Of a stretch of 37,908 bases of DNA, positions 9,042-17,877 are shown one piece after another. Source of the DNA: SAR86 cluster bacterium. Lineage in GTDB: Bacteria > Pseudomonadota > Gammaproteobacteria > Magnimaribacterales > D2472. The notes beneath the pieces are model-generated. The model did not search any database. It worked only from the letters and a program-made list of their open reading frames with translations, and had not been told where the DNA came from. Made by a program: the position numbers and the translations under genes. Position 1 is the first letter of the stretch. Every line of letters starts with the position of its first letter. The stretch is from NCBI GenBank assembly GCA_004212975.1, contig SHBF01000007.1:1-37908 (forward strand), given 5' to 3'.

Positions 9042-9378
9042 TAAATGACTCACCGCATCCACATGTCGTTTTTGCGTTTGGATTATTAATTACAAACTTA
9101 GAGCCAGATAAGTCTTCTACAAAGTCTAGTGTTGAACCAAACAGATATGGATATGACATTGAATCAAGTAAAACTGAAAAATTGTCAAATTCAATTACAT
9201 CATCATCAAAAGCTACATCAGAGTCAAATTTAAAACCGTATTGAAATCCTGAGCAGCCTCCACCAGTAACATATACCCTGAATCTTGTTCCTAGATCTTC
9301 ATTAGTGCTCATTACATTATTTATTCTGGCTAAAGCACTATCAGTAAGAGATAAAGATTTATTTTCAGTTTTTTCCAT
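9034..9378 (-). CDS. erpA: A-type iron-sulfur carrier protein ErpA
   Basis: Carries and delivers Fe-S clusters to apoproteins. The HesB/IscA fold is clear at 114 residues, with the three ligand cysteines Cys42 (GGGCSGFQYGF), Cys106 and Cys108 (TTCGCGESF). ErpA rather than IscA or SufA is favoured by the position beside anmK and the absence of other isc/suf genes. In some A-type carriers aspartate replaces Cys residues, but here all three are kept. It is transcribed divergently from hemG; no clear -10 is positioned at its start codon. Confidence 0.92.
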   Translation of the reverse strand: MEKTENKSLSLTDSALARINNVMSTNEDLGTRFRVYVTGGGCSGFQYGFKFDSDVAFDDDVIEFDNFSVLLDSMSYPYLFGSTLDFVEDLSGSKFVINNPNAKTTCGCGESFTI

Positions 9379-9450
9379 AACAATTAATTAAAATTGAATA
9401 ACAGTATAAAATATAATTATGCTTAAATGCTTTTTTTTCAAGGTATTCAA

Positions 9451-9456
9451 TATAAT
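9451..9456 (+). promoter_or_regulatory. -10 box of hemG, predicted leaderless
   Basis: A perfect TATAAT ends seven bases before the hemG ATG (9464), which places the expected transcript start at the start codon. No good -35 is present at 16-18 bases, and there is no Shine-Dalgarno sequence. Confidence 0.5.
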
Positions 9457-9463
9457 TTAATTA

Positions 9464-9976
9464 ATGAAAAAATCCCTAATTACCTATTCGACCGTTGATG
9501 GTCAAACTAAAGAGATTTGTGAAAAAATTTCAGAATTATCAAATAATTCTTTTATTGATATTCTTCCGATAAATAAAGTAGGTAGTATAGATGCCTACGA
9601 AAAAGTAGTAATTGGCGCAAGTATTAGGTATGGCAATTATAGAAAAGATGTTTTTCAATTTATTAATAAAAATATTGAGAAATTAGAGCTTAAAGAAAAT
9701 GCATTTTTTTCAGTAAATGTTGTTGCGAGAAAGAAAGAAAAAAACTCTCCTGAGACAAATCCGTATGTAATTAAATTTTTAGATAAGATAGATTGGGTTC
9801 CAAAAAAAATTGGGGTATTTGCAGGAAAAATAGATTACCCTAGTTACAAATTTTTTGATAAATATGCAATAAAATTTATTATGTGGATCACCAATGGTCC
9901 AACAGATACATCTAAAACCTTTGAATTCACCGATTGGAAAAAGGTTGAAGAGTTTACAAAAGATTTAAATTTATGA
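9464..9976 (+). CDS. hemG: Menaquinone/ubiquinone-dependent protoporphyrinogen IX oxidase (HemG)
   Basis: A flavodoxin-fold enzyme that oxidises protoporphyrinogen IX to protoporphyrin IX and passes electrons to the respiratory quinone. It keeps the FMN-binding start STVDGQTKEIC, the strongly conserved VVIGASIRYGNY, SVNVVARKKEK and AGKIDYPSYKFFDKYAIKFIMW (the HemG-specific insertion), and a final TDTSK-TDW block. Length 170 is close to E. coli HemG (181). It overlaps hemL by four bases (ATGA), so two heme-pathway enzymes are translated together. This identifies the organism as a HemG user rather than a HemY or HemJ user. Confidence 0.93.
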   Translation: MKKSLITYSTVDGQTKEICEKISELSNNSFIDILPINKVGSIDAYEKVVIGASIRYGNYRKDVFQFINKNIEKLELKENAFFSVNVVARKKEKNSPETNPYVIKFLDKIDWVPKKIGVFAGKIDYPSYKFFDKYAIKFIMWITNGPTDTSKTFEFTDWKKVEEFTKDLNL

Positions 9977-11262
9977 ATAAAATAAGTAAATCAATTGAGC
10001 TTTATAAAGAAGCAAAGCTTCATATGCCTGGTGGCGTAAATTCACCTGTAAGAGCCTTTAAAAATATAAAAGGAAATCCTATTTTCTTTAAAAAAGCTAA
10101 AGGGCCATATCTAATAGACGCAGATAATAATAAGTATATTGACTATATCGGCTCATGGGGCCCTATGATTTTAGGACATTCAAATCCAAAGATTATTAAA
10201 GCCGTTTCTAGACAGTTAGAGCTTGGAACCAGTTATGGGGCTCCAACAAGTATTGAATCTGATACAGCAAAGTTAATTAAGAAATGCTTCCCTTCTATCC
10301 AAAAGATTCGAATGGTTAATTCGGGTACTGAAGCAACTATGAGTGCTATTAGACTTGCGAGGGGATATACTAATAAAACTAAAATTATTAAATTTGACGG
10401 TTGTTACCATGGTCATGTAGATTCGCTTTTAATTAAAGCTGGATCGGGCGTCAGCACATTTGGTTTACCTGATTCTCCTGGTATTCCAAATGAATTAGCA
10501 AAGAAAACTTTAAGCTGTGAATTTAATAATAAAGATAGTTTCTTAAAAATCTTTAATAAAGTAAAAAATGATCTTGCTGCAGTGATTGTTGAACCAATTG
10601 CTGGAAATATGGGATTTGTTCCTGGCGATAAATCATTTTTAAAGTTATTAAGAAAAAAAACCTCTGAAAATAATTCTTTGTTGATTTTTGATGAAGTTAT
10701 GACAGGTTTTAGAGTGTCTCTAGGTGGAGCTCAAGAATTATATGGAATTAAACCTGACTTAACTACGCTAGGAAAAGTAATTGGAGGTGGACTTCCAGTG
10801 GGAGCTTTTGGTGGAAAAAAGAAAGTTATGGATTGTCTTGCACCTAATGGACCGGTTTATCAGGCAGGCACTCTTTCCGGAAATCCCTTGGCGATGGCAG
10901 CAGGATCAACTTTAATTAAACTTTTAGTAGATAAGAATCCATATAAAGATCTTGAAAGAAAAGCTAAAAATCTCTTAGAGGGTATGAAAGAAATTTTTGA
11001 TAGATATGATATCCCATTCTCTACAAATCAGATTGGTGGCATGTTTGGGTTCTTTTTTTCAGAAGAATTACCAAGCAATGTTGTGGATGTAGAAAATACT
11101 AATGACAAACAATTTAAGAAGTTTCTAAATAAATGTATAGATAATGGAATTTACTTTGCTCCATCAAAGTTTGAGGCTGGTTTTATTTCAACAAAACATA
11201 CTAAAACTGAAATAAGTAATACAATAAAAATTGTAGAAAAGATTTTAAAAGAAGGAATATAG
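9973..11262 (+). CDS. hemL: Glutamate-1-semialdehyde 2,1-aminomutase
   Basis: Converts glutamate-1-semialdehyde to 5-aminolevulinate, the committed precursor of heme. It is a class III aminotransferase fold of 429 residues with HMPGGVNSPVRAF at the start, the phosphate-binding NSGTEATMSAIRLAR, CYHGHVDS, DEVMTGFR and the PLP lysine Lys268 in TTLGKVIGGGLPVGAFGG. The PGGVNSPVR and FGG features separate GsaM from other aminotransferases. The gene is coupled to hemG upstream and is followed after one base by the adenosine kinase gene, which has its own Shine-Dalgarno sequence inside the hemL end. Confidence 0.97.
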   Translation: MNKISKSIELYKEAKLHMPGGVNSPVRAFKNIKGNPIFFKKAKGPYLIDADNNKYIDYIGSWGPMILGHSNPKIIKAVSRQLELGTSYGAPTSIESDTAKLIKKCFPSIQKIRMVNSGTEATMSAIRLARGYTNKTKIIKFDGCYHGHVDSLLIKAGSGVSTFGLPDSPGIPNELAKKTLSCEFNNKDSFLKIFNKVKNDLAAVIVEPIAGNMGFVPGDKSFLKLLRKKTSENNSLLIFDEVMTGFRVSLGGAQELYGIKPDLTTLGKVIGGGLPVGAFGGKKKVMDCLAPNGPVYQAGTLSGNPLAMAAGSTLIKLLVDKNPYKDLERKAKNLLEGMKEIFDRYDIPFSTNQIGGMFGFFFSEELPSNVVDVENTNDKQFKKFLNKCIDNGIYFAPSKFEAGFISTKHTKTEISNTIKIVEKILKEGI

Positions 11263-11263
11263 A

Positions 11264-12265
11264 ATGAAATATGATATCAGTGCTCTTGGAAATGCTCTTG
11301 TAGATACTCAATATATGGTCGATCATGATTTTTTAGATGAAATAGGTCTTGAGGCTGATTCAATGACTTTAGCTTCTGCTGAAGAACATAGTCCAATAAT
11401 TGATAAACTTCAGTCCATGGGAGTCGAGTCAGTATCAGATTGTGGTGGTTCAGCAACAAATTCATTGGTAGCAGCATCATATTATGGTTCTAAATGTCAT
11501 CATGTTTGTAGAGTTGCAAATGATGAGGACGGAAAAAAATATCTTGAAAGTCTTCAAAAAGCTGGAGTTCAGCATATTGGTTACAGCAAAGAAGATTCTG
11601 AGATGCATACTGGGAAATGTTTAATATTTGTTACTCCTGATGCAAAAAGAACAATGAGTAGCATGTTGGGTATAAGTGCTTACCTTGGTTCTAAAGATAT
11701 TAATTATGATGCGATAAATAATTCAAAAATTTTTTACATAGAAGGTTATATGGTAACTAGCGATGAAAATTTTAGTGCCGTCACTTCTGTTCTGAATCAT
11801 GTAAAAAATGAAAATACTAAAAAAGCACTATCCTTATCGGATGCAGGCATCGTTTTAGGATTTAGAGATAAGTTTGCTGAAATAGAATCTTATGGGATTG
11901 ATATGATATTTTGTAATGATGATGAAGCAACTGCGTTCGCTGGCAAAGAAAATTTAGATGATGCTATAAAATTTTTTAAAGAACAGTCATATATGATTGC
12001 TATTACAAAAGGAGCAGAAGGAAGTGTTGTCATAAATAATGGTCAAGAAATATTTTCTCCTGCTATGCCAATTACACCAGTGGATACGAATGGTGCAGGT
12101 GATATGTATGCTGGTTCTTTTATGCATGCTTATTTGAATGGCCTTGATTTATCTGAATGTGCAGAGTTCTCTAACTTTGCTTCATCAAAGATAGTTGAGA
12201 CATTTGGGCCTAGGCTCACCCCTGAAGGATACAAAGAAGTTTTAAATAAATTGAAAAAAAACTAG
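11264..12265 (+). CDS. PfkB-family sugar/nucleoside kinase, probably adenosine kinase
   Basis: A 333-residue ribokinase-fold kinase. The N-terminal substrate region GGSATNSLVAASYYG and the C-terminal ATP/anion-hole signature DTNGAGDMYAGSF (274-286, catalytic Asp280) are both present. The ALGNALVD start and the overall length match the bacterial adenosine-kinase-like group (PfkB), which phosphorylates adenosine or a related nucleoside. Other sugars cannot be excluded. AAGGA at 11252-11256, seven bases before the ATG, is one of the clear Shine-Dalgarno sequences in this window, as expected for a gene inside an operon. It follows hemL directly and ends about 54 bases before dksA. Confidence 0.85.
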   Translation: MKYDISALGNALVDTQYMVDHDFLDEIGLEADSMTLASAEEHSPIIDKLQSMGVESVSDCGGSATNSLVAASYYGSKCHHVCRVANDEDGKKYLESLQKAGVQHIGYSKEDSEMHTGKCLIFVTPDAKRTMSSMLGISAYLGSKDINYDAINNSKIFYIEGYMVTSDENFSAVTSVLNHVKNENTKKALSLSDAGIVLGFRDKFAEIESYGIDMIFCNDDEATAFAGKENLDDAIKFFKEQSYMIAITKGAEGSVVINNGQEIFSPAMPITPVDTNGAGDMYAGSFMHAYLNGLDLSECAEFSNFASSKIVETFGPRLTPEGYKEVLNKLKKN

Positions 12266-12319
12266 CATATTTAGCTCGTATCTGATATTTTTCCACCCTG
12301 AAATTTTTTTCATAAATCT

Positions 12320-12889
12320 ATGCCAGTAAACAAAGTGACTAAATCTAAAAAGAAGCCTGCAAAGAAAGTAGCTGCTAACTCTAGTGCAAAAAAATCAGCA
12401 CCAAAAAAAGTTTCAAGAATAAAAAAAACAACTCAGTCAAAAGTAGCAAAGACTAAAATTACAGGAACTGTTGCCAACAATAAATCTAAAATTGCGCCTT
12501 ATAAAGCAAAAAAAAATGAAAAATACATGAGCGCTGCAATGAAAAGACACTTCATTGCTGTTTTACTTCTTTGGAAAGAGCATCTCAAAGAAGAAATGCA
12601 AAAAACTTTTGATCATCTTAAGACTAAAGGTGAAACCTATGCCGATCCAGTGGATAGAGCGTCTCAAGAAGAAGAATTTGCATTTGAACTTAGAACAAGA
12701 GATAGAGAAAGAAAATTAACTAATAAGATTGCTATATCTATTGAAAAAATTAAACAAGACGATTACGGATGGTGTGAATCTTGTGGTGATGAGATTGGCA
12801 TTAAAAGATTAGAAGCCAGGCCAACAGCTACACACTGTATCCATTGCAAAACTTTAGATGAAATTAAAGAGAAACAGCTTAGCGGATAA
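12320..12889 (+). CDS. dksA: RNA polymerase-binding transcription factor DksA with a basic N-terminal tail
   Basis: Binds the secondary channel of RNA polymerase and, with ppGpp, controls rRNA and amino-acid promoters. The core (residues about 67-189) aligns along its length with E. coli DksA: coiled coil with tip DPVDRAS (Asp109, Asp112 and Ala114 match the functional tip residues), EFAFELRTRDRERKL, and the four-cysteine zinc finger (Cys152, Cys155, Cys173, Cys176). The first about 66 residues are an extra Lys/Ala/Ser-rich tail with repeated KK and AKK motifs, resembling histone H1-like tails. It makes the protein 189 residues against 151. The ATG at 12320 is the upstream-most; a later start (Met70) would remove the tail. 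Confidence 0.94.
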   Translation: MPVNKVTKSKKKPAKKVAANSSAKKSAPKKVSRIKKTTQSKVAKTKITGTVANNKSKIAPYKAKKNEKYMSAAMKRHFIAVLLLWKEHLKEEMQKTFDHLKTKGETYADPVDRASQEEEFAFELRTRDRERKLTNKIAISIEKIKQDDYGWCESCGDEIGIKRLEARPTATHCIHCKTLDEIKEKQLSG

Positions 12890-12916
12890 TCTTCAAGCTA
12901 TTATCAAAAATCTACT

Positions 12917-14149
12917 TTGATAAATAATAAAAAAATAAGTAAATTTGCAATCTCAATTATTGAGGATCTTCAAAAAAATAAATTTCAAGGTTATCTAGTT
13001 GGCGGTTGTGTAAGAGATCTTTTGTGCGGTCTTGATCCAAAAGATTTTGATATAGCAACAGATGCCACTCCTGAACAAGTTAGAAAAATATTTAAAGCCT
13101 CAAGGATAATTGGAAGAAGATTCAAATTAGTTCATGTCTTCAACAGATCAGAGCTAATTGAAGTAGCTACCTTTAGATCTGGTGAAATTAACAGTAATGA
13201 TGGTGAATTAGTTAAAGACCAATCTGGAAAAATTATAAGAGATAATATTTGGGGCAATCTTGATCAAGACACATATCGAAGAGACTTTACTGTAAATGCT
13301 CTTTACTATTGCCCAAAAACAAAGAAAATCATCGGTCATAAAGATGGCATGAGTGATATTCACAAAAAAAGTATTGTCTCAATAGGAGATCCTAAAAAAA
13401 GATTTTCTGAAGATCCTGTGAGAAGTTTGAGAGCTATAAGATTTAGCAATAAACTAAAATTTAAAATTGATACAAAGATCAAGGATGCTATCTATGAAAA
13501 AGGTCATCTTTTATCAAGCATATCTAATGCAAGAATATTTGATGAATTTTGCAAAATGTTTCTTAATGGGATGGCTGAAAAAAACTTCAACAAGCTCAAT
13601 TCATTTGGGCTAAGTAAATTTTTAATAACAACTGAACCTGATCAAAATGAATATACAAGCAAGTTAATAACAGAAGCTTTGCGAAATACTGATAAAAGAA
13701 TGATAAATAATCAATCTGTAACTCCTGGATTTTTATTAGCAGCACTTCTTTGGCCACAACTCATAGAAAAATGTTCAACAAAGGGGGAAATTAATCTTAG
13801 AAAATTTTTTAGATCGATGGATCCAATTTTAAGGAGCCAGCAAAGAATTACAGCAATTCCAAGAAAATTTCATTCTTATATTAAGGATATTTGGGTTTTA
13901 CAATTAAAACTTCATAGCAGAATTGGTAAACAACCATATAAAACACTAAAACATCCAAGATTTAGAGCTGCATATGATTTCATGTTAATTAGAGAAAAAT
14001 CTTCGGGTGAAACTAAGAGTCTTGGTAAATGGTGGACAAATTTTCAAAAAAATGACGAAAATCTAAAAAAATCTCTTTTAAGTTCTCTTACAGAAAAAAG
14101 CCAACAAGAATCATTTAAAACATTTGGTTTCTCACAAGAGTTAAGATAA
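12917..14149 (+). CDS. pcnB: Poly(A) polymerase I
   Basis: Adds poly(A) tails to RNA and promotes decay. It is a class II nucleotidyltransferase: GYLVGGCVRDLL, the catalytic pair in DFDIATDATP (Asp43/Asp45), GRRFKLVHV, and the RRDFTVNALYY block. The PcnB-type GRRF motif and the C-terminal HPRFRAAYDFMLIRE separate it from CCA-adding enzyme. It is 410 residues, shorter than E. coli PcnB mainly at the ends. The only usable start in the open frame is TTG at 12917; upstream codons run back to the dksA stop without ATG or GTG. A TATTAT at 12899-12904 could be its -10. dksA-pcnB proximity is normal for gammaproteobacteria. Confidence 0.92.
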   Translation: MINNKKISKFAISIIEDLQKNKFQGYLVGGCVRDLLCGLDPKDFDIATDATPEQVRKIFKASRIIGRRFKLVHVFNRSELIEVATFRSGEINSNDGELVKDQSGKIIRDNIWGNLDQDTYRRDFTVNALYYCPKTKKIIGHKDGMSDIHKKSIVSIGDPKKRFSEDPVRSLRAIRFSNKLKFKIDTKIKDAIYEKGHLLSSISNARIFDEFCKMFLNGMAEKNFNKLNSFGLSKFLITTEPDQNEYTSKLITEALRNTDKRMINNQSVTPGFLLAALLWPQLIEKCSTKGEINLRKFFRSMDPILRSQQRITAIPRKFHSYIKDIWVLQLKLHSRIGKQPYKTLKHPRFRAAYDFMLIREKSSGETKSLGKWWTNFQKNDENLKKSLLSSLTEKSQQESFKTFGFSQELR

Positions 14150-14169
14150 TCTATATACTTAAATATAAT
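14141..14169 (+). promoter_or_regulatory. Promoter of the deoxynucleoside kinase gene, predicted leaderless
   Basis: TTAAGA (14141-14146, overlapping the end of pcnB) and a perfect TATAAT (14164-14169) are spaced by 17 bases. The -10 ends seven bases before the ATG at 14177. Confidence 0.55.
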
Positions 14170-14176
14170 TATTTTA

Positions 14177-14842
14177 ATGAAGCCGGCTTTAAACGAAACA
14201 CCTTTACCAAAATATATTGCTATTGAAGGACCGATTGGTGTTGGAAAAACCACTCTCGCAAATAAAATTGCTGAAACATTCAATTACGATGCATTTCTAG
14301 AACAACCTGCAGAAAATCCATTTCTTAAAAACTTCTACAGAAATCCTAGTCAATCAGCATTAGCCACACAACTTTTTTTTCTTTTTCAAAGAATGCAACA
14401 AATACAAGATCTCAAACAAAGAAGTTTGTTTGAAAATGTACGTGTAGCAGATTTTTTAATAGAAAAAGATAGGTTATTTGCAGAGGTAACGCTATCAAAC
14501 GAAGAAATGAATCTTTATGACAAGGTTTACGAGCATATAACGCTTGATGCCCCTACTCCGGACTTAGTTATATATTTACAGGCACCGATTGAAATCTTAA
14601 AAGAAAGAATTACTAAAAGAGGTAATATAAATGAGCAGTACTTAACTTTGGATTATCTTGAAAGATTAAATGATGCATACTCTCGTTTTTTTCTTGACTA
14701 TAAAGATGCTCCTTTGCTAATTATTAATGCAGCTGATATCAACCTTGAATCTAATGAAAAAGATTATGAGACACTTATAACAATGATAATGTCTAATCCA
14801 AAAGGAAAGAATTTTGTGAATCCACAGCCTTCAATAATTTAG
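14177..14842 (+). CDS. Deoxynucleoside kinase family protein
   Basis: A 221-residue P-loop kinase of the deoxynucleoside kinase / deoxyadenosine-deoxyguanosine kinase family. The Walker A motif is [11 protein letters not shown] (18-28). The [13 protein letters not shown] and [10 protein letters not shown] helices and the lid [20 protein letters not shown] are typical. It should use ATP to phosphorylate a deoxynucleoside in salvage. In many related genomes pcnB is followed by folK, and a gene of this family often lies beside folK; here folK is missing and the kinase directly follows pcnB. The in-frame start at 14177 is supported by the promoter spacing. Substrate specificity is not readable. 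Confidence 0.85.
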   Translation: MKPALNETPLPKYIAIEGPIGVGKTTLANKIAETFNYDAFLEQPAENPFLKNFYRNPSQSALATQLFFLFQRMQQIQDLKQRSLFENVRVADFLIEKDRLFAEVTLSNEEMNLYDKVYEHITLDAPTPDLVIYLQAPIEILKERITKRGNINEQYLTLDYLERLNDAYSRFFLDYKDAPLLIINAADINLESNEKDYETLITMIMSNPKGKNFVNPQPSII

Positions 14843-14846
14843 TTTA

Positions 14847-16769
14847 ATGTCAACGAATTCAATTCAAGCAATTGCGTCTAATCCTTATATCAAAGATCTT
14901 GATGAATATAGAAAGTTATATGATGAATCAATAAATAATCCAAAAGATTTTTTTAAAAAAATGGCTACTGAAAATCTTTCATGGATAAAAGATTTTGATG
15001 AAGTTCATAACAGCAAGTTTGCAAATACAGAATGGTTTAAAAATGGAAAGATAAACGTTAGCGAAAATTGTCTAGATAGGCATCTAGAGGACAGATCTGA
15101 AAAAACTGCTTTGATTTGGGAAGGAGATGAGCCTGGAGACTCTAAATCATATTCTTTTAAAGAGTTACATGAAGAAGTTTGTAAGTTTTCAAATGTATTA
15201 AAGAATCTTGAAATTACTAAAGGTTCAAGGGTTTGTATTTATATGCCTATGATTCCTGAGGCTGCATTTGCAATGTTAGCTTGCACAAGAATCGGAGCTA
15301 TTCATTCAGTCGTTTTTGGTGGTTTTTCACCAGAATCTCTAAAAGATAGGATTTTAGATGCTGACTGCGAGATAGTAATCACAGCTGACGAGGGTGTTCG
15401 AGGAGGAAAAAAAGTTCCTTTAAAAGCGAATGTCGATGAGGCTTTAGAAAAATGTCCAAATGTAAAGAATACAATTGTTATCAAAAGAACAGGCAATCAA
15501 GTAAATTGGGTTGCCGATAGAGACTTATGTTATGAAGATCTTTCAAAAGATGTTGATTTGACATGCGAACCTGAACCGATGAATTCAGAAGACCCTCTAT
15601 TTATTCTCTATACGTCTGGGTCTACAGGAAAACCTAAAGGCGTTCTTCACACAACAGCAGGTTATCTTCTTGGCGCACATATGAGTTTCAAATATTTGTT
15701 TGGTATAAATGAATCTGATGTTTATTGGTGTACAGCCGATGTTGGTTGGATTACTGGACACACTTATATCTTGTACGGTCCTTTATCAAACGGAACAACA
15801 ACAATAATGTTTGAAGGCGTCCCAACTTATCCAAGCTCATCGAGATGTTGGGAGGTATGTGATAAATATAATGTAAATGTTTTTTACACAGCTCCAACAG
15901 CCATAAGAGCCTTAATGTCTCAAGGTGATGAACCCGTTCTTAAAACTAAAAGAGACACTCTTAGAGTTCTTGGAACAGTAGGAGAACCAATTAATCCCGA
16001 AGCTTGGGATTGGTACTATAAAGTTGTAGGGAATGGCTCGTGCGATGTTATTGATACTTGGTGGCAAACAGAAACAGGTTCAGTTTTAATATCGCCAATA
16101 TCAGGTGTTACTCCGGTAAAACCTGGATCAGCAACATTGCCATTTTTTGGAGTAAAGCCAGCAATTTATGATGAAGAAGGCCAAGCATTAGAAGGTGCAG
16201 CCTCAGGTAATTTAGTTATTGAATCCTCCTGGCCTAGTCAAATTAGAAGCGTCTATGGTGATCATGAAAGAATGATATCAACTTACTTTAAAACATATGA
16301 AGATATTTATTTTACTGGTGACGGAGCAAGACGAGATGAAGATGGGTATTTTTGGATAACAGGTAGAGTTGATGATGTTCTAAATGTATCTGGCCACAGG
16401 CTTGGAACAGCAGAGATTGAAAGTGCTTTAGTACTCCATGATTCTGTTGCGGAGGCAGCGGTGGTAGGATTTCAACATCCGATTAAAGGACAAGGTATTT
16501 ATGCATTTGTTACCTTAATGAAAGGTGAAGATTTTAATGATGCTCTTGAGCAGGAACTAACAAAATTTGTTTCAAAAGAGATAGGTCCTATTGCAAAACC
16601 TGACCTTATACAAAATGCTCCTGGTCTTCCTAAAACAAGATCTGGAAAAATTATGAGAAGAATATTAAGAAAAATTGCTGAAGGTGATTTCGATAATCTT
16701 GGAGACACAACCACTCTTGCAGAGCCTGCTGTTGTTGCATCTTTGCTTGAAAATAGCAAAAAACTATGA
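14847..16769 (+). CDS. acs: Acetyl-CoA synthetase
   Basis: Activates acetate to acetyl-CoA through acetyl-AMP. It is an ANL-superfamily enzyme of 640 residues, full length for the family. Visible motifs are the P-loop [44 protein letters not shown] (acetate-pocket Trp), the hinge region [34 protein letters not shown], and [11 protein letters not shown] with Lys601, the lysine that protein acetyltransferases modify in this family. Regulation by acetylation is therefore possible. It starts four bases after the deoxynucleoside kinase stop and overlaps the following lipoprotein gene as ATGA. Confidence 0.97.
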   Translation: MSTNSIQAIASNPYIKDLDEYRKLYDESINNPKDFFKKMATENLSWIKDFDEVHNSKFANTEWFKNGKINVSENCLDRHLEDRSEKTALIWEGDEPGDSKSYSFKELHEEVCKFSNVLKNLEITKGSRVCIYMPMIPEAAFAMLACTRIGAIHSVVFGGFSPESLKDRILDADCEIVITADEGVRGGKKVPLKANVDEALEKCPNVKNTIVIKRTGNQVNWVADRDLCYEDLSKDVDLTCEPEPMNSEDPLFILYTSGSTGKPKGVLHTTAGYLLGAHMSFKYLFGINESDVYWCTADVGWITGHTYILYGPLSNGTTTIMFEGVPTYPSSSRCWEVCDKYNVNVFYTAPTAIRALMSQGDEPVLKTKRDTLRVLGTVGEPINPEAWDWYYKVVGNGSCDVIDTWWQTETGSVLISPISGVTPVKPGSATLPFFGVKPAIYDEEGQALEGAASGNLVIESSWPSQIRSVYGDHERMISTYFKTYEDIYFTGDGARRDEDGYFWITGRVDDVLNVSGHRLGTAEIESALVLHDSVAEAAVVGFQHPIKGQGIYAFVTLMKGEDFNDALEQELTKFVSKEIGPIAKPDLIQNAPGLPKTRSGKIMRRILRKIAEGDFDNLGDTTTLAEPAVVASLLENSKKL

Positions 16770-17092
16770 AGAGATTGATTCCGGTTTTAATTCTATTTGG
16801 CTGCAATATTAATCAGAATTATGACAAATCATTGTTGCCTGATGCAGATCCTTCATTATTGAGCAAAGTTAATTCAAGAGGGTTGATAACATGCATGCAA
16901 ATACCTGTTCCTCAGCCGCCAATACCAATAAACAAAGATCATAAAATACCGCAAACAGAAGTTTACGATTCTAATGATTGTATAGACAGTGAAATGGCTA
17001 AAGTAGAATCAAAAAAAATTAATAGTGAAAGGAAAGAAAAGAAAGAATTCAATCTTGAGATTGATCTAAAAGATCAAAATGATAAAGAATAA
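16766..17092 (+). CDS. Small putative lipoprotein, unknown function
   Basis: A 108-residue protein with a short basic-hydrophobic start [13 protein letters not shown]. Cys13 after LFG is a near-match to a lipobox, so it may be a lipoprotein. The middle is proline-rich ([16 protein letters not shown]) and contains two more cysteines. The last about 35 residues are almost all Lys, Glu, Asp and Asn, and probably disordered. I recognise no family. It is ATGA-coupled to acs, and its last 19 bases overlap the convergent metallo-beta-lactamase gene, which may explain the odd charged tail. Confidence 0.6.
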   Translation: MKRLIPVLILFGCNINQNYDKSLLPDADPSLLSKVNSRGLITCMQIPVPQPPIPINKDHKIPQTEVYDSNDCIDSEMAKVESKKINSERKEKKEFNLEIDLKDQNDKE

Positions 17093-17877
17093 TTGCCCTT
17101 ATTCTTATTTAATCTTCCCTCTTCTTCAAGTTTAATTAAATGCGCTAACAAGCTCATCTTAGCAATGGGATGAAGCATTTCAGGCACATCATCATATACT
17201 GATAGCAACAGTTCATCGATATTTGAATTATTTTTATTTTCAATGCATCTAATAACCTTAGACTCTCTTGAAAGCCTATGTCGAATAATTGACTGAATTG
17301 TTTTTGAAGGTTCCTCCATATAATTACCATGCCCAGGAGCAAAGTAATCAATGTCATAATTTTCGAGCAATTTTAAAGAGTCGATATATTCAGTCATGTT
17401 TCCATCGGGAGGAGCTATTACAACAGTTGATCCATCCATAATATGGTCGCCTGTTAATAGACATTTAATATCCTTCATATAAAAACATAAATGATTGGAT
17501 GCATGACCAGGAGTATGAATAGTCTCAAGGGAATATTCGTTTGTTGAAATAGTATCACCATGATTTAAGACGGTGTCAGGAACAAATGTTTCGTCTTCCC
17601 ATTCAGAATCTCTATCAACTAATCGCCCAAACATAGGAATATTTAATTTTTTTGAAATTGGCAATGCTGCCGGTGAGTGATCCTTATGAGTATGTGTAAC
17701 CAAAATTCTTTTAATCTTATCTCCGCCTAGAAACAAAATTTTCTCTATATGTTCAGCATCATTTGGGCCAGGATCAATTAAGGTAATATCATCACTTCCA
17801 ATTAAATATGTATTTGTTCCATTACCAGTAAATACTCCGCCATTGTTTGCAGTAATTTTCTTTATTAGCTTATGCAT
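17074..17877 (-). CDS. Metallo-beta-lactamase fold hydrolase (LACTB2-like)
   Basis: A 267-residue di-metal hydrolase. The HxHxDH motif is THTHKDHSPAALP (His62, His64, Asp66, His67), with His125 in HTPGHASNH, Asp144 in TGDH and His183 in PGHG, so the full metal set is present. The THTHxDHSPAALP wording and the C-terminal winged-helix-like tail resemble the LACTB2 group, in which human LACTB2 is an endoribonuclease; other members are thioesterase-like or unknown. It directly follows the Nudix gene with a one-base overlap (TAATG), so they form one transcript. Exact substrate unknown. Confidence 0.85.
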   Translation of the reverse strand: MHKLIKKITANNGGVFTGNGTNTYLIGSDDITLIDPGPNDAEHIEKILFLGGDKIKRILVTHTHKDHSPAALPISKKLNIPMFGRLVDRDSEWEDETFVPDTVLNHGDTISTNEYSLETIHTPGHASNHLCFYMKDIKCLLTGDHIMDGSTVVIAPPDGNMTEYIDSLKLLENYDIDYFAPGHGNYMEEPSKTIQSIIRHRLSRESKVIRCIENKNNSNIDELLLSVYDDVPEMLHPIAKMSLLAHLIKLEEEGRLNKNKGNYSLSF

